NCBI GenBank assembly: GCA_017466885.1
Contig: JAFTTH010000025.1
Coordinates: 1-64,000 of the forward strand
Length of the DNA stretch: 64,000 nucleotides
DNA from: Oscillospiraceae bacterium
GTDB taxonomy: Bacteria > Bacillota > Clostridia > Oscillospirales > Ruminococcaceae
Direction of reading: 5' to 3'
This document shows, piece after piece, positions 30,532 through 39,291 of this stretch (positions are counted from its first letter, which is position 1; the number at the start of each line of letters is the position of its first letter). The translations under genes were made by a program, and so were the position numbers. The notes under the pieces were generated by a model. The model was not told the origin of the DNA, ran no database searches, and was given only the letters and a program-made list of their open reading frames with translations.

Positions 30532-31395
30532 TTATTTTGCAAAGATTTCCCAAATGCCGACCCCGATTGCTCCCAAACCGATGGCGGCAGTATAGATGGA
30601 AAAAACAAAGAGCTTGTTGGAGCGGATCAGCCAGGAGATCATTTTGATGGCTAAAAAGCCCACAATGCCGGAAACGATAAATCCAACGATCAAATGGGGA
30701 ATCCCCACCACCGTCAGGTCGGCGGCCCCTACGTCCTTCAGCTCCAGAACGCACCCGCCCAGGATGGCGGGAATTCCCAACACAAAGGCGTACCGGACGG
30801 CCGTTTCCTTCTCCATTCCGCAGAGGAGTCCGCTTCCCATGGTCGAGCCCGACCGGGATACCCCCGGAAGAAGGGCGATTCCCTGGAAAATCCCGACGAT
30901 TACAGCATCCTTGGGGGTAATATCCCCCGCCTTTTTATTTCCCTTCACACACCGGTCGGCGATAAAAAGAAGGGTTGCGGTAAAGAGGAAGCAGCATCCC
31001 TCCACGATGATATCCGAATCGGAGGAGATGGAGGTGAAGAAATCCTTGAAGAGAACGAAGGGCACCAACATCAGCAGAGAAAGGATCAGCATCAAAATCA
31101 TCCGGCGCTCGTCATTCATCGCAGACCATTTGAAAAGACCCTTTTTGAAGCCGCCGGTGAAAAGATCCCGGACCATCCGGCCCATCTCCAGAATCAGAGC
31201 CTGAATGGTGCTCCAAAAAGCGATAAAAACTGCTACCAACGTTCCGGCGTGAAGAACGACCGAAAACAGCAGTGCTTCCTCTCCGGCTACACCGGTGAAA
31301 TGCTGCACCAGGGAAAGATGTCCCGAGCTGGAGACGGGGAGAAATTCCGTCAGCCCCTGCACAATGGCTTGGAAGATGGCATTCCAGATTGACAT
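30532..31395 (-). CDS. uppP: Undecaprenyl-diphosphatase UppP (BacA)
   Basis: The 287-residue polytopic membrane protein has the two family motifs: QGLTEFLPVSSSGHLSL at the N-terminus and LLPGVSRSGSTMGSGLL near residue 175. UppP dephosphorylates undecaprenyl diphosphate after peptidoglycan or surface polymer transfer, so that the lipid carrier can be reused. It has its own terminator and lies just upstream of the phosphonate/ribitol operon, whose polymer would depend on the same carrier. CGGAGGG precedes the ATG. Confidence 0.96.
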   Translation of the reverse strand: MSIWNAIFQAIVQGLTEFLPVSSSGHLSLVQHFTGVAGEEALLFSVVLHAGTLVAVFIAFWSTIQALILEMGRMVRDLFTGGFKKGLFKWSAMNDERRMILMLILSLLMLVPFVLFKDFFTSISSDSDIIVEGCCFLFTATLLFIADRCVKGNKKAGDITPKDAVIVGIFQGIALLPGVSRSGSTMGSGLLCGMEKETAVRYAFVLGIPAILGGCVLELKDVGAADLTVVGIPHLIVGFIVSGIVGFLAIKMISWLIRSNKLFVFSIYTAAIGLGAIGVGIWEIFAK

Positions 31396-31451
31396 ATTAA
31401 GCCCTCCGTTATGTATGTGTTTATGTAGCCTCCGCAGGCGGAGGTCGGGGA

Positions 31452-32216
31452 TTACTTTGTTTGGTCGATCATTTGATACAGGGCATCAATGGCGTCCGAA
31501 AGGCCGCCCAGCGTATCGATCAGTCCCTCCCGGACGGCAGCTTCTCCGTCCAGCACGGTACCCACATCGGTAATCAGCTCCCCCGTTTTCATCATCAGCT
31601 CCCGAAAACGCTGAGGGGAGATGGCTGAATTGGAGGTGACGAAATTGGTGATCCGGTCCTGCATTTTATCGAAATACGAAAGGGTCTGGGGCACCCCCAA
31701 CACCGTGCCGTTCATCCGGACGGGGTGAATGGTCATAGTGGCGCTGGGGCAGATAAAGGAGCGCTTTGCCGAAACAGCCAAAGGCACACCGATGGAGTGG
31801 CCTCCTCCCAGCACCAGAGAAACCGTGGGGGTTTTCATTCCGCTGACCAGCTCCGCAATGGCAAGTCCTGCCTCCACATCTCCCCCCACGGTATTGAGGA
31901 TCATCAGCAGACCCTTCACCTCGGGGTCCTCCTCAATGGCCACCAGAGCGGGGATCACGTGCTCATATTTGGTGGTTTTATTTTGCTCGGAAAGAACGTA
32001 ATGTCCCTCGATCTGCCCGATCACAGTTAGGCAATGGATGGGGTGCTTTCCCTTGGTGGCGGTCACCGAGCCGAAATTGACGATCCCGGAGGAGTGGGGC
32101 TGCCCCGGGTCGCTCTCTCCCTCTTTGGGGTCAAGAGGGGAGATAACCTCCTCATTTTTTGGCTCTGCCCCGATGGCCCGCAGAAGATGCTGCCGGATTT
32201 GACGGTCATCCTTCAC
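31452..32216 (-). CDS. ClpP-like serine peptidase (TepA/YmfB type)
   Basis: The 254-residue protein has a ClpP/crotonase-fold protease domain: [22 protein letters not shown] near residue 100, the nucleophile Ser in [15 protein letters not shown], and the His in [10 protein letters not shown] disordered N-terminus of about 45 residues precedes it. This matches the TepA group, cytoplasmic peptidases of Firmicutes. The start codon is a GTG at 32216; a good -10 box (TATAAT) ends only two bases upstream, so the transcript may be almost leaderless or the true start may lie further in. Confidence 0.8.
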   Translation of the reverse strand: MKDDRQIRQHLLRAIGAEPKNEEVISPLDPKEGESDPGQPHSSGIVNFGSVTATKGKHPIHCLTVIGQIEGHYVLSEQNKTTKYEHVIPALVAIEEDPEVKGLLMILNTVGGDVEAGLAIAELVSGMKTPTVSLVLGGGHSIGVPLAVSAKRSFICPSATMTIHPVRMNGTVLGVPQTLSYFDKMQDRITNFVTSNSAISPQRFRELMMKTGELITDVGTVLDGEAAVREGLIDTLGGLSDAIDALYQMIDQTK

Positions 32217-32218
32217 TG

Positions 32219-32246
32219 ATTATAACACATCCTTTCCCTTTTGCAA
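32219..32246 (-). promoter_or_regulatory. Promoter-like sequence at the tepA start
   Basis: TTGCAA (32246-32241), a 16-base spacer and TATAAT (32224-32219) sit on the minus strand immediately before the GTG start of the TepA-like gene. Confidence 0.55.
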
Positions 32247-32284
32247 TAATATTCCCAAAAGAAGGCAGGATATGTATGTCAGGT

Positions 32285-33601
32285 CTAAAGGGTGACCGGC
32301 TCTTTTCTATCAGTTTTTTCGGGGATGGCCGGAGAAGACTGCTGATCCAGCCGGCGTTTCGCGGTGGAGAGCATCAGCTTAATCCGGTTTTCCTGGTTGA
32401 TTCGGGTGGCGCCGGGATCATAATCAATGGCAACAATATTTGCCTCGGGGTGGTTATCCTTGATCCGGCGGATCATCCCCTTACCGGCAATATGGTTGGG
32501 CAGACATCCGAAGGGTTGCGCGCAGACGATATTGGTGGTGCCGGAATGGATCAGCTCCAGCATTTCGGCTGTGAGCAACCATCCCTCACCCATTTTATTT
32601 CCATATCCCATATAATCGGCCACGAGAGCTTTATTCTCCTCAAACCGGGCGATTTTCCGGAAGCGGGGATGCCGGGTGAGAATGTCGATCATATCATCCT
32701 GCGCTTTGATGATAATCTTTTTCAGGAAGCTTACGGCAATATACTTGATTTTCTTGCCGCCGTAAAGCTTAATATCCTCCAAGCGGTTATCCACCTTGAA
32801 GGTGCAGAAATCCATCAGCCCGGGGACGATGACCTCCGCCCCCTCCGAGGCAAGGAACTCCTCTAAATTATTATTCCCCAGGGGGGCAAACTTAATATAG
32901 ATCTCCCCCACAACCCCTACCCGCACCCGCGGCTGGGGAAGGATGGGAATGGCTTCAAAGTCGGAGACGATCTCTTCGCAGTTATCCAGCACGTGACGGT
33001 AGCGGAGGTATTTGCCGCCCCGGTCAAATTCTCCGGAAAGACGGTCCAGCCATTTGGCAACGGTCCGGTCAGTCTCCCCCGATACCAGCTCGTAAGGGCG
33101 GACCTGATTGGCCAGATGGACAATCATATCACCGTACATCACCGAGTTGAGCATTTTCCGCACCAGGGGGATGCTCAGCCGGAAGCCGGAGTTTTTCTCC
33201 AGCCCCGAAACGTTCAGGGAAATGACGGGGACAAATTCCAGCCCCACCTTGACCAGAGCCTTTCGGAGCAGGTGAATATAGTTGGAGGCACGGCATCCGC
33301 CTCCGGTCTGGGTGATGAGAAGGGCGGTTTTATGCACATCGTACCGGCCGCTTTTCAAGGCGTGGATCAGTTGGCCGATGACCAGCAGAGCAGGATAGCA
33401 GGTATCGTTATGCACGTCCCGCAGTCCCTCGTTGACAATCTCCCGGTCGGTATCGGTCATCATCTCGATTTTATAGCCTTCAAAGGCAAAGGAACGGCGG
33501 ATCAGCTCAAAATGAATGGGGAGCATATTGGGAAAAAGGATGGTGTAATCCTTTTTCATCTCCTTGGTAAATTCGATCCGGTCTGTGATCTTTCGGCTCA
33601 T
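32285..33601 (-). CDS. Acyl-CoA dehydratase activase-related protein
   Basis: The 438-residue protein belongs to the family often called 2-hydroxyglutaryl-CoA dehydratase-related (COG3581/DUF2229-like). Seen are the N-terminal ILFPNMLPIHFELIRRSF, Cys-containing DTCYPALLVIGQLI and TGGGCRASNYIHLLRKAL, and a C-terminal IVCAQPFGCLPNHIAGKG. The clustered cysteines suggest an iron-sulfur cluster. Its start overlaps the stop of the double-activase gene by four bases, so they probably act as one complex. Substrate and physiological role are unknown for this widely conserved pair. Confidence 0.8.
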   Translation of the reverse strand: MSRKITDRIEFTKEMKKDYTILFPNMLPIHFELIRRSFAFEGYKIEMMTDTDREIVNEGLRDVHNDTCYPALLVIGQLIHALKSGRYDVHKTALLITQTGGGCRASNYIHLLRKALVKVGLEFVPVISLNVSGLEKNSGFRLSIPLVRKMLNSVMYGDMIVHLANQVRPYELVSGETDRTVAKWLDRLSGEFDRGGKYLRYRHVLDNCEEIVSDFEAIPILPQPRVRVGVVGEIYIKFAPLGNNNLEEFLASEGAEVIVPGLMDFCTFKVDNRLEDIKLYGGKKIKYIAVSFLKKIIIKAQDDMIDILTRHPRFRKIARFEENKALVADYMGYGNKMGEGWLLTAEMLELIHSGTTNIVCAQPFGCLPNHIAGKGMIRRIKDNHPEANIVAIDYDPGATRINQENRIKLMLSTAKRRLDQQSSPAIPEKTDRKEPVTL

Positions 33602-36531
33602 TCCGCCACCTCCTCACTTTTTTTGGCGGCCATAGCCGCAACAAGGCTCCGCAACCGGATCCGGACGGCACCCAGGTTGGAGATCTCGTCGATCTTCAGC
33701 TGAGTATAGAACTTTCCGCCCGGTTCAAGGATGGCCCGAACCTCATCGGTGGTGATGGCATCAATACCGCAGCCAAAGGAAACCAGCTGAACCAGCTGCA
33801 TATCCGGCTGGGTGACAACGTAATCCGCGGCGTTATACAGCCGGGAATGGTAGGTCCATTGATTGAGAACCTTCCGGGATTTTTTGGGCATCCGGTCGGC
33901 TACGCAATCCTCAGTAATCACCACAAAGCCCAGGGAGGTCAGCAGCCGGTCGATCCCGTGGTTGATCTCGGGGTCAACGTGGTAGGGCCGGCCCGCCACC
34001 ACGGCGATGGGCAACCCTTCCCTCCGGGCAAAGTCAATGGCTTTTTGGCCCTCTGCGCGGATTTGGGCGCGGAAATCATCATAAGCGGCGTAAGCGGCCT
34101 TGGCGGCCCGGGCAACCTCCTTAGCAGGGATCCCGAACTCCTTGCCGAAGAAGGAAGAAGCGTGCTTGACAAAATCCTTCGGGCGGTGCAGCCCGAAATA
34201 ATTGCGATAGAAGGAAACCTCCTTCAGCCGGGAAACATTGGCATCCAGAAGCTCGGGGTAGTAGGCCACCACCGGGCAATTATAGTGGTTATCTCCCAAC
34301 CCCTCGTCAAAGTTATAGGACATACAGGGATAAAAGATCCGGGTGATCCCCTGATCCAGCAGAGCCTCAATATGACCGTGCATCAGCTTGGCAGGATAAC
34401 AGACGGTATCGCTGGGGATGGTATATTGTCCCTTGGTATAGAGCTTATGGTTGGATTCCCCCGAAAGAACCACCTCAAAGCCCAACTGGGTCAGCATTGT
34501 CTGCCAGAAGGGGAGGTTTTCGTACATATTCAGCCCCAAGGGAATGCCGATTTTACCCCGTCCGCCGTCCCGGGAGGGGTAGGAGGTCAGGGCCTTGTAT
34601 TTATATTCCATCAGGTTGGGGAGTGCGCGGGCAGCTTTCTCTCCGGTGGGGCGCTCACACCGGTTGCCCGAGATGTATTTTCGGCCGTTTTTGAAGGTGT
34701 TTACCGTCAGGTTGCACCGGTTGGTGCAGAGCTTGCAGGTGGCGGCCTTGGCGGTGTGGGTAAACTCAGCAAGCTCCTCCGGGGAAATCAGGGCAGACTG
34801 GGAAAAGCCTTCCTTTTTGGCGCAAAGAGCGGCACCGAAGGCCCCCATCAGTCCCGCAATGGTGGGACGGCGCACCTCGATCCCCAGCTCCTGCTCAAAG
34901 GAGCGGAGAACGGCATCGTTAAAGAAGGTTCCGCCCTGAACAACCACGTGCTGCCCCAAATCAGCGGGGCTGGCCGCCCGGATGACCTTGTAAATGGCAT
35001 TTTTGACCACGCTGATGGAGAGCCCGGCAGAGATATCCTCCACCTCCGCTCCCTCTTTTTGGGCCTGCTTGACCGAGGAGTTCATAAAAACGGTGCAACG
35101 GCTTCCCAGATCCACCGGATTTTTTGCAAAGATCCCCAGCCGGGCAAACTCAGCAATATCCTTTCCCAAAGCCTTGGCGAAGGTTTCCACAAAGGAGCCG
35201 CACCCCGAGGAACAGGCCTCGTTGAGCATAATTCCATCCACGGCGTGGTTGCGGATCTTAAAGCATTTCATATCCTGCCCGCCGATGTCAAGGATAAAGT
35301 CCACCTGCGGGTCAAAGAATTTTGCCGCCTCATAGTGGGCCACCGTTTCCACGATTCCCAAATCCACCGAAAAGGCATTTTTGATCAGATCCTCTCCGTA
35401 TCCGGTCACGGCGCTTCCCCGGATCCGGATCCGGTCACCGCAGAGAGAGTAGATCTGTTCCAACTCCTTGCGAACAATATCCACAGGGTTGCCCTTGTTG
35501 GAACCGTAGTAGGAGTAAAGGAGGGTGTTTTCCTCCGAGAGAAGGGCAAGCTTGGTGGTGGTGCTTCCGGCATCAATGCCGAGATAGGCATCCCCCGACC
35601 AGGTGGAGATATCTCCCTGGGGAAGAGTGGCCCGATTATGCCGGGCAGAGAATGCGGCGTATTCCTCCTCTGAAGCAAAAAGCGGGGGGAGACGGTTGGT
35701 CAGCGTCTGCCCCGAAACGGAGGTTTCCAGCGCCGTCAGCAGGGAGTCAAACTCCACCGGGGTGCAGTCCTTGGCATATTCGGCGGCGCCGATGGCCACA
35801 AAATATTCTGCATTTTCAGGGAAAACGGCCATATCCTCCGAGAGACCGAGAGTTTTTTTGAACTGCAGGCGGAGTCCCTTCAAAAAGGTCAGAGGGCCGC
35901 CGAGAAAGACCACCTTGCCCTGAATACGGCGACCCTGGGCAAGCCCTGCAACAGTCTGATCCACCACCGCCTTAAAGATGCTGGCGGCAAGGTCCTCCTT
36001 CCGGGCGCCTTGATTGAGGAGGGGCTGAATATCCGACTTGGCAAACACACCGCACCGGCTGGCAATGGTATAAAGCTTTTCGCACCCCTCGCTGAGCCGA
36101 TCCAGCTCATCCGCAGTCACATTCAGCAGGGTGGCCATCTGATCGATAAAGGCCCCGGTGCCGCCGGCACAGGAGCCGTTCATCCGCTCCTCCGAGCCAC
36201 CGGTCAGAAAGAGGATTTTGGCATCCTCTCCCCCCAGCTCCACAACGGCATCTGCATCGGGAATGTATTTTTCAATGGCGATCCGGGTGGCAAAAACCTC
36301 CTGCACAAAGGGCAGGTCACAAGCCTTGGCCATTCCGTATCCGGCGGAGCCGGTGATGGCAAACCGCAGGGGCTCGCCGTTCAAAAAAGGCCGACAGTCA
36401 GTCAGCATTTCGGCAGTCTTTTCCCGCACCCGGGAAAAATGTCGCAGATACTGCTTATAGAGCAGTTGGCCGGCATCGGAGTACAGGACCACCTTAACGG
36501 TGGTCGAGCCAACGTCCACACCCAATATCAT
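33598..36531 (-). CDS. Tandem HgdC-type ATPase activase with a C-terminal DUF2229 domain
   Basis: The ATG at 36531 (MILGVDVGSTTVK) has AGAGG upstream. The 977-residue protein has two BadF/HgdC-type ATPase domains: residues 1-260 (GVDVGSTT, MNGSCAGGTGAFIDQM) and about 315-575 (LGIDAGSTTTKLAL, EACSSGCGSFVETFAKAL). Cys121 and Cys160 in the first are 39 residues apart, as are the cluster cysteines of HgdC. A DUF2229-like region with IFYPCMSYNFDEGLGDNHYNCPV follows. Such proteins use ATP to inject an electron into a partner at very low potential. It is oxygen-sensitive by design, consistent with an anaerobe. The following gene is the companion. Confidence 0.88.
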   Translation of the reverse strand: MILGVDVGSTTVKVVLYSDAGQLLYKQYLRHFSRVREKTAEMLTDCRPFLNGEPLRFAITGSAGYGMAKACDLPFVQEVFATRIAIEKYIPDADAVVELGGEDAKILFLTGGSEERMNGSCAGGTGAFIDQMATLLNVTADELDRLSEGCEKLYTIASRCGVFAKSDIQPLLNQGARKEDLAASIFKAVVDQTVAGLAQGRRIQGKVVFLGGPLTFLKGLRLQFKKTLGLSEDMAVFPENAEYFVAIGAAEYAKDCTPVEFDSLLTALETSVSGQTLTNRLPPLFASEEEYAAFSARHNRATLPQGDISTWSGDAYLGIDAGSTTTKLALLSEENTLLYSYYGSNKGNPVDIVRKELEQIYSLCGDRIRIRGSAVTGYGEDLIKNAFSVDLGIVETVAHYEAAKFFDPQVDFILDIGGQDMKCFKIRNHAVDGIMLNEACSSGCGSFVETFAKALGKDIAEFARLGIFAKNPVDLGSRCTVFMNSSVKQAQKEGAEVEDISAGLSISVVKNAIYKVIRAASPADLGQHVVVQGGTFFNDAVLRSFEQELGIEVRRPTIAGLMGAFGAALCAKKEGFSQSALISPEELAEFTHTAKAATCKLCTNRCNLTVNTFKNGRKYISGNRCERPTGEKAARALPNLMEYKYKALTSYPSRDGGRGKIGIPLGLNMYENLPFWQTMLTQLGFEVVLSGESNHKLYTKGQYTIPSDTVCYPAKLMHGHIEALLDQGITRIFYPCMSYNFDEGLGDNHYNCPVVAYYPELLDANVSRLKEVSFYRNYFGLHRPKDFVKHASSFFGKEFGIPAKEVARAAKAAYAAYDDFRAQIRAEGQKAIDFARREGLPIAVVAGRPYHVDPEINHGIDRLLTSLGFVVITEDCVADRMPKKSRKVLNQWTYHSRLYNAADYVVTQPDMQLVQLVSFGCGIDAITTDEVRAILEPGGKFYTQLKIDEISNLGAVRIRLRSLVAAMAAKKSEEVAE

Positions 36532-36600
36532 CAGGAAAAACCTCTTTTCAAAGGGCGGACAAGCGTTCACCCTTCTAATGTTGACAAATCAATTCACTAT

Positions 36601-36628
36601 ATTATACCACTTGAGGGCAAAAAGTCAA
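36601..36628 (-). promoter_or_regulatory. Promoter of the activase operon
   Basis: TTGACT (36628-36623), a 16-base spacer and TATAAT (36606-36601) lie on the minus strand 70 bases before the start codon. Confidence 0.8.
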
Positions 36629-36656
36629 TTTATAAACTGTGAACAATCCGGGCAAC

Positions 36657-36695
36657 AAAAATCCCGACCTGTGCAAAACACAGTCGGGATTTTTC
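36657..36695. terminator. Bidirectional terminator
   Basis: The stem ATCCCGAC-TGTG/CACA-GTCGGGAT is flanked by AAAA on the left and TTTTTCTTT on the right. It ends the small-protein transcript arriving on the minus strand. Confidence 0.8.
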
Positions 36696-36703
36696 TTTAC
36701 CTC

Positions 36704-36832
36704 TTATTTCTCACCGGTGATGATATACCGACGAAAGTGGCTATCCAGCAGGAAATCAAGGATCAGCTTACCGAGAAAAATTGCCGCGGCGGCAGAAAGG
36801 AGAATAGCGAGAATTTTCAGGAATGTTTTCAT
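36704..36832 (-). CDS. 42-residue membrane protein
   Basis: This frame is preceded by AGGTGG nine bases before the ATG and ends just before a terminator, with a TATAAT box (36923-36918) about 85 bases upstream, so it is a self-contained transcription unit. The peptide MKTFLKILAILLSAAAAIFL is hydrophobic, followed by GKLILDFLLDSHFRRYIITGEK, giving one membrane helix and a charged tail. No family is recognised. Confidence 0.55.
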   Translation of the reverse strand: MKTFLKILAILLSAAAAIFLGKLILDFLLDSHFRRYIITGEK

Positions 36833-36917
36833 CAACCGGCACCACCTTTAATTTGATTTTTCTGCATCATCGGGAGGAAAACAGACTCCCTTCTGCAGGA
36901 ATATTAAGGATGGTTTT

Positions 36918-36946
36918 ATTATACCATATTCGGCAAAAAAAGGAAA
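36918..36946 (-). promoter_or_regulatory. Probable promoter of the 42-residue protein
   Basis: TATAAT (36923-36918) on the minus strand has a weak TTTCCT at the -35 distance. The 172-base gap 36833-37004 holds nothing else I can identify. Confidence 0.45.
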
Positions 36947-37004
36947 GAGGAAAAAGGTTACAATTTGGTTACAGTTTTCTTGTGATTTTCCATAGCGGGA
37001 GAGG

Positions 37005-37385
37005 TCAGAAGAAGTTTTCGGGGGCGGGCTTTTCTGTTTCCCAAAGATGCTCCAGCGCCCGAATGATCTCGCTGACCTCGGCGCAAAATTCTGCCGAGTC
37101 TCCCTGCCGCAGAAAAGGGAGAAGCCGGGCGGAGGAAAAGGTGACCTCATCCATCTGCTCATGCCGGAGGATATAAATAAAAAGCTGTTCGGCATCCTCC
37201 CAATCCGCAAGGAAGTCCTCGGTCAGCCGGAGGGCATCCTCCATCCGGTCCTCTGCGGCGGCATCGTGGGCGGCCTGAAGGGTTTGAATCAGAGCATGGG
37301 AGTGGTGCCGGAGAGAAAGGGTTCCCCAGGTGCAGATCCCGATGATTCCGAGGAAAATAACGATGCAGGTGATCAGCCGCTTCAT
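37005..37385 (-). CDS. DUF4363-type small secreted/membrane protein
   Basis: The ATG at 37385 (MKRLITCIVIFLGI) follows AGGAGGTG. The 126-residue protein has an N-terminal hydrophobic helix (residues 4-22) and a helical, acidic remainder (LTEDFLADWEDAEQLF). Its size, layout and place behind a DUF421 gene match DUF4363. The two families occur together widely in Clostridia; their function is unknown. Confidence 0.75.
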   Translation of the reverse strand: MKRLITCIVIFLGIIGICTWGTLSLRHHSHALIQTLQAAHDAAAEDRMEDALRLTEDFLADWEDAEQLFIYILRHEQMDEVTFSSARLLPFLRQGDSAEFCAEVSEIIRALEHLWETEKPAPENFF

Positions 37386-37394
37386 AAGCACCTC

Positions 37395-38069
37395 CTATTG
37401 TCCCTTGAGAATATAAGAAAGCTCCCCCGACCGGTTCATTGTCAGCAGGAAAATATCTCCGACGGCAAGCTCCCGCTTGCGCAGCTCCTCCTCCAGCCAT
37501 TGTTTGTCCCGGCCGTAAAGCTGAAGGCCCTCCTTATGAATATGTCCGTCGCTGATGGCGGTGATCCGGACGGATTCGTCCTGGGCAGGGGAGAGGGAGA
37601 GCATATCAGCGGTAACGGTGCGGTGGGGGAATTTCTTATAAATGCTGAGTTTGCCGGTGGTCTCCACCACCGCAAAATCCACCTCGTTGATGTCAAAAAC
37701 GTCCTTATCCCGCAGTTCCTCTGCCAGGTCGGACATATTAAACCGGAGCTGTTTCATCATCTTTTGGTCAAGAATACCGTCCTTAATCAGCACCTTGGGA
37801 CTCCCGGTAATCCATTTCCGGAGGCCGATCCATTTCAGAAGGACCATGGAGGAAAAAACCTCCAGGCAAACCAGCGTCAGAATGGGAATGACCCCGGAGG
37901 AAAGGGGGGTGGTGGGGTTTTCAATGGGGAGGGCGGCAATATTGGAGATGAGGATGGTAATAACAAATTCGGATGGCTGAAGCTCCCCGATCTGGCGGCG
38001 CCCCATGATCCGAAGGGCCACCACGATCAGAAAATACAACAGCACCGTCCGGATAAAAACCACAGCCAC
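37395..38069 (-). CDS. DUF421-family membrane protein (YetF-like)
   Basis: The 224-residue protein has three hydrophobic segments in residues 1-85 and a soluble domain after them. Signature stretches are RIMGRRQIGELQPSEFVITILISN and the C-terminal VDFAVVETTGKLSIYKK. YetF-type proteins are linked to spore or cell-surface stress functions in Bacillus, without a defined biochemical role. It is nine bases from the DUF4363 gene. Confidence 0.88.
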   Translation of the reverse strand: MAVVFIRTVLLYFLIVVALRIMGRRQIGELQPSEFVITILISNIAALPIENPTTPLSSGVIPILTLVCLEVFSSMVLLKWIGLRKWITGSPKVLIKDGILDQKMMKQLRFNMSDLAEELRDKDVFDINEVDFAVVETTGKLSIYKKFPHRTVTADMLSLSPAQDESVRITAISDGHIHKEGLQLYGRDKQWLEEELRKRELAVGDIFLLTMNRSGELSYILKGQ

Positions 38070-38100
38070 AGCCTGTCACCTTCCTTATGGTAAGTTTCCT

Positions 38101-39282
38101 TTATTCCCGCAGGGCCTCTGCCGGAGGAAGGGAGGCGGCCTTCCGGGCCGGCAGGAGCGAAAAGATTCCGCCCACCGCCGCCGCAAAGAGAACACAACCC
38201 CCGGCAAGTCCCCAATCGGGTGGGATGGAGATCCCCAAAAGAAGGGTTCCGCCCCAGAATACGCCGATCCCCAGCGCCGCACCCAGGCCGCCTCCCAGCA
38301 GGGAAAGGAGGATGGCCTCCAGTAAAAATTCCCGAAGAATATCCCCCCGGCCAGCGCCGATGGCCTTTCGGATGCCGATCTCCCTCCGCCGCTCGGTGAC
38401 AGAGGAGAACATCACCGTCATAATGCTCAGCCCCGCCACCAGCAGGGAAATGGAGGCGATGGTGGACAGCACCCCCGATACAATCCCGAAGATCCCGGTC
38501 AGCTGGTCCTTATACCGGGCCATATTCTCTGCCTTAAAAAGATCCTCCTCGCCGGCGGCCCGTTCCATTTCGGAGATGATCTGCTGGCCGGCGGTGTCGG
38601 CGTCAAGATCGGGAGTTACCATCACGGCGATGCTGTCAAGGTTTGTCCGCCCCGAGAGCCGTTGCATCGTTGTGTATGGGATATATACAAAGGTGGGGAT
38701 ATATCCGTCCAGCAGCCCCTGAAGGAGATTTCCTCCCGACTCCACCACCCCCGCAACAGTAAAGGTTTCAAAGCTGCTGCCCAGCATCAGGCTGATCTGC
38801 TTCCCCACAATATTGTCCCGCTTATAAATCAGCCGTGCGAAAGCTTCATCCACCAGGCATACCGAATCCCCGGCACGGATATCTCCCCGGGAGAAAAGGG
38901 AGCCGTGCAGAGGGGATAGGGAGATGATCTGATCCGATCCCGAATCGATTCCCCAAACCACGCAGGCTTCCATCCCGCCGGCGGAATTACACCAGGTATA
39001 TTCCACCATAATGGGAATAGCACTTTCCACCGCGCTGCTTCTTCGTACCAGCTCCAAATGGTCGGTGTAGAGCTTTTTGGAGGTTTTGGAGGTGTCGGCA
39101 GAGATGGTCAGCCCCCCAACGCCCAGTCCTTCCAGCTCATTGAGCAGAAGCTGCTTCCCCAGATTGCCGATGGAGCCGATTACCACCACCGAACAGACTC
39201 CGATTCCAATCCCGGTGGCAGTCAGAAGGGTACGGAGCCGTTTCCCCGAAAGGGAGCGAAGTGCGTTCCGGAAAAGATTCAT
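38101..39282 (-). CDS. MacB/FtsX-type ABC transporter permease
   Basis: The protein has about 393 residues with an N-terminal membrane helix (LLTATGIGIGVCSVVVIGSIG), a large extracytoplasmic domain (about residues 45-265), and three C-terminal helices with RRREIGIRKAIGAGRGDILREFLLEA, the FtsX permease signature. No ATP-binding domain is present in the gene or next to it, so an ATPase must come from elsewhere. The start is either ATG 39282 (used here) or GTG 39291, which directly follows the adaptor stop. The two genes form a tripartite-type export unit for peptides, lipids or drugs. Confidence 0.88.
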   Translation of the reverse strand: MNLFRNALRSLSGKRLRTLLTATGIGIGVCSVVVIGSIGNLGKQLLLNELEGLGVGGLTISADTSKTSKKLYTDHLELVRRSSAVESAIPIMVEYTWCNSAGGMEACVVWGIDSGSDQIISLSPLHGSLFSRGDIRAGDSVCLVDEAFARLIYKRDNIVGKQISLMLGSSFETFTVAGVVESGGNLLQGLLDGYIPTFVYIPYTTMQRLSGRTNLDSIAVMVTPDLDADTAGQQIISEMERAAGEEDLFKAENMARYKDQLTGIFGIVSGVLSTIASISLLVAGLSIMTVMFSSVTERRREIGIRKAIGAGRGDILREFLLEAILLSLLGGGLGAALGIGVFWGGTLLLGISIPPDWGLAGGCVLFAAAVGGIFSLLPARKAASLPPAEALRE

Positions 39283-39291
39283 TCTTACCAC

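Noticed and set aside
33847..35673. A 608-codon plus-strand frame opposite the activase gene
   Set aside because: The minus-strand activase has clear ATPase motifs throughout; this is a shadow frame.
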